Below, in pieces: positions 37,851 to 38,183 of a stretch of 38,183 bases of DNA (its first letter is position 1; the number at the start of each line of letters is the position of its first letter). The position numbers were made by a program, and so were the translations under genes. The DNA is from an uncultured Propionivibrio sp. (GTDB taxonomy: Bacteria > Pseudomonadota > Gammaproteobacteria > Burkholderiales > Rhodocyclaceae). The notes under the pieces were generated by a model, which made no database searches, had not been told where the DNA came from, and saw only the letters and a list, made by a program, of their open reading frames with translations. The stretch lies in NCBI GenBank assembly GCA_937923255.1, contig CALAIL010000064.1:1-38183 (forward strand), in the 5' to 3' direction.

Positions 37851-38183
37851 ATGCCAGATAAAAACAAATACTACCGCCATTGAAAAATCAGTGAGGCCAA
37901 GTTTCGCTGGCTACTGCGCCTGTTTGCTATGGACTTGACCGCCAGTGATGCAACACAGCTATGTGGCTTGTCTATACGTTCGGTTAATACGCTGTACCCG
38001 CGTATCCGTGTCCGCCTGGCCCAAGAATGCGCTGCGCACTCTCCGTTCTCGGGCGAGCTTGAAGCCGATGAGTTCTATTTCGGCCGCAAGCGTATCCGAG
38101 GCAAACGCGGGCGTGGCGCAGGCGGTAACGTAGCCTTCCCCGTCAAGTAGACGGTTGTAAAGGAGAATTTACCCGTTCGCATT
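37851..38183 (+). pseudogene. Decayed IS1595-family transposase, 5' part
   Basis: The frame from the ATG at 37851 reads MPDKNKYYRH, then a TGA stop at 37881, then KISEAKFRWLLRLFAMDLTA and onward through LEADEFYFGRKRIRGKRGRG to a TAG at 38148. The ISEAKFR start, the SPFSGELEADEFYFG segment and the basic KRGRG run are typical of IS1595 (IS1016-like) transposases, with EADE carrying a catalytic acidic residue. The first stop and the loss of similarity after GRGAGG show it is inactive. The window ends within it, so the length of the element and its right end are unknown. Confidence 0.75.

Overview
The window looks like chromosomal DNA of a Betaproteobacterium, spanning the replication origin. The evidence is the conserved origin block (mnmE-yidC-yidD-rnpA-rpmH on the minus strand, dnaA-dnaN-gyrB on the plus strand), an rpoZ-spoT pair, and a betaproteobacterial-style gshA-gshB-ptsH-ptsI cluster. 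I would guess a Rhodocyclales- or Nitrosomonadales-like lineage but cannot place the genus. No rRNA, tRNA or CRISPR array was seen.

Layout. 1-410: a degenerate 40-bp tandem repeat and a 100-bp palindromic MITE-like element, which ends 7 bp before the stop codon of an orphan ParA-type ATPase. 1-2 kb: that ATPase and a quinone oxidoreductase (minus). 2.3-5.8 kb: a peroxide-defence module, ahpC and ahpF (minus) diverging from oxyR (plus) across an OxyR-like operator. 6.2-9.2 kb: a membrane class III adenylate cyclase, a 47-residue small protein with its own terminator, and a CsgG/HfaB-like lipoprotein. 9.7-14.9 kb: gmk, rpoZ, spoT, dadA, tatD, covering GMP supply, (p)ppGpp control, D-amino-acid oxidation and a metal-dependent nuclease. 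15.0-18.4 kb: a compact E. coli-type fumarate reductase operon frdABCD with a strong terminator, suggesting anaerobic fumarate respiration. 18.6-21.2 kb: the ABC-F protein yheS and thrH (minus). 21.4-28 kb: a coiled-coil lipoprotein, an orphan N6-adenine methyltransferase, glutathione synthesis (gshA, gshB) and the PTS phosphorelay pair HPr and Enzyme I. The EIIA gene often found in this cluster is not there. 28.1-32.1 kb: mnmE, yidC, yidD, rnpA, rpmH. 32.2-37.5 kb: dnaA, oriC, dnaN, gyrB. 37.6 kb to the end: a perfect parS site, then a decayed IS1595-family transposase cut by the window edge.

The most striking feature is base composition. Sample 60-base rows are about 60-65% G+C in the first 29 kb, about 48% in yidC, and about 32% at the start of dnaN; dnaA and gyrB are also clearly A+T-rich. 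The change begins near rpmH/dnaA, and the A+T-rich genes still encode intact proteins. This could mean replacement of the origin block by transfer, or a local mutational gradient. Other items worth checking are the MITE, which resembles a short repeat of Neisseria, the 40-bp repeats beside an orphan ParA, the 47-residue protein, the parS site and the missing EIIA. I did not find a clearly new multi-gene system.
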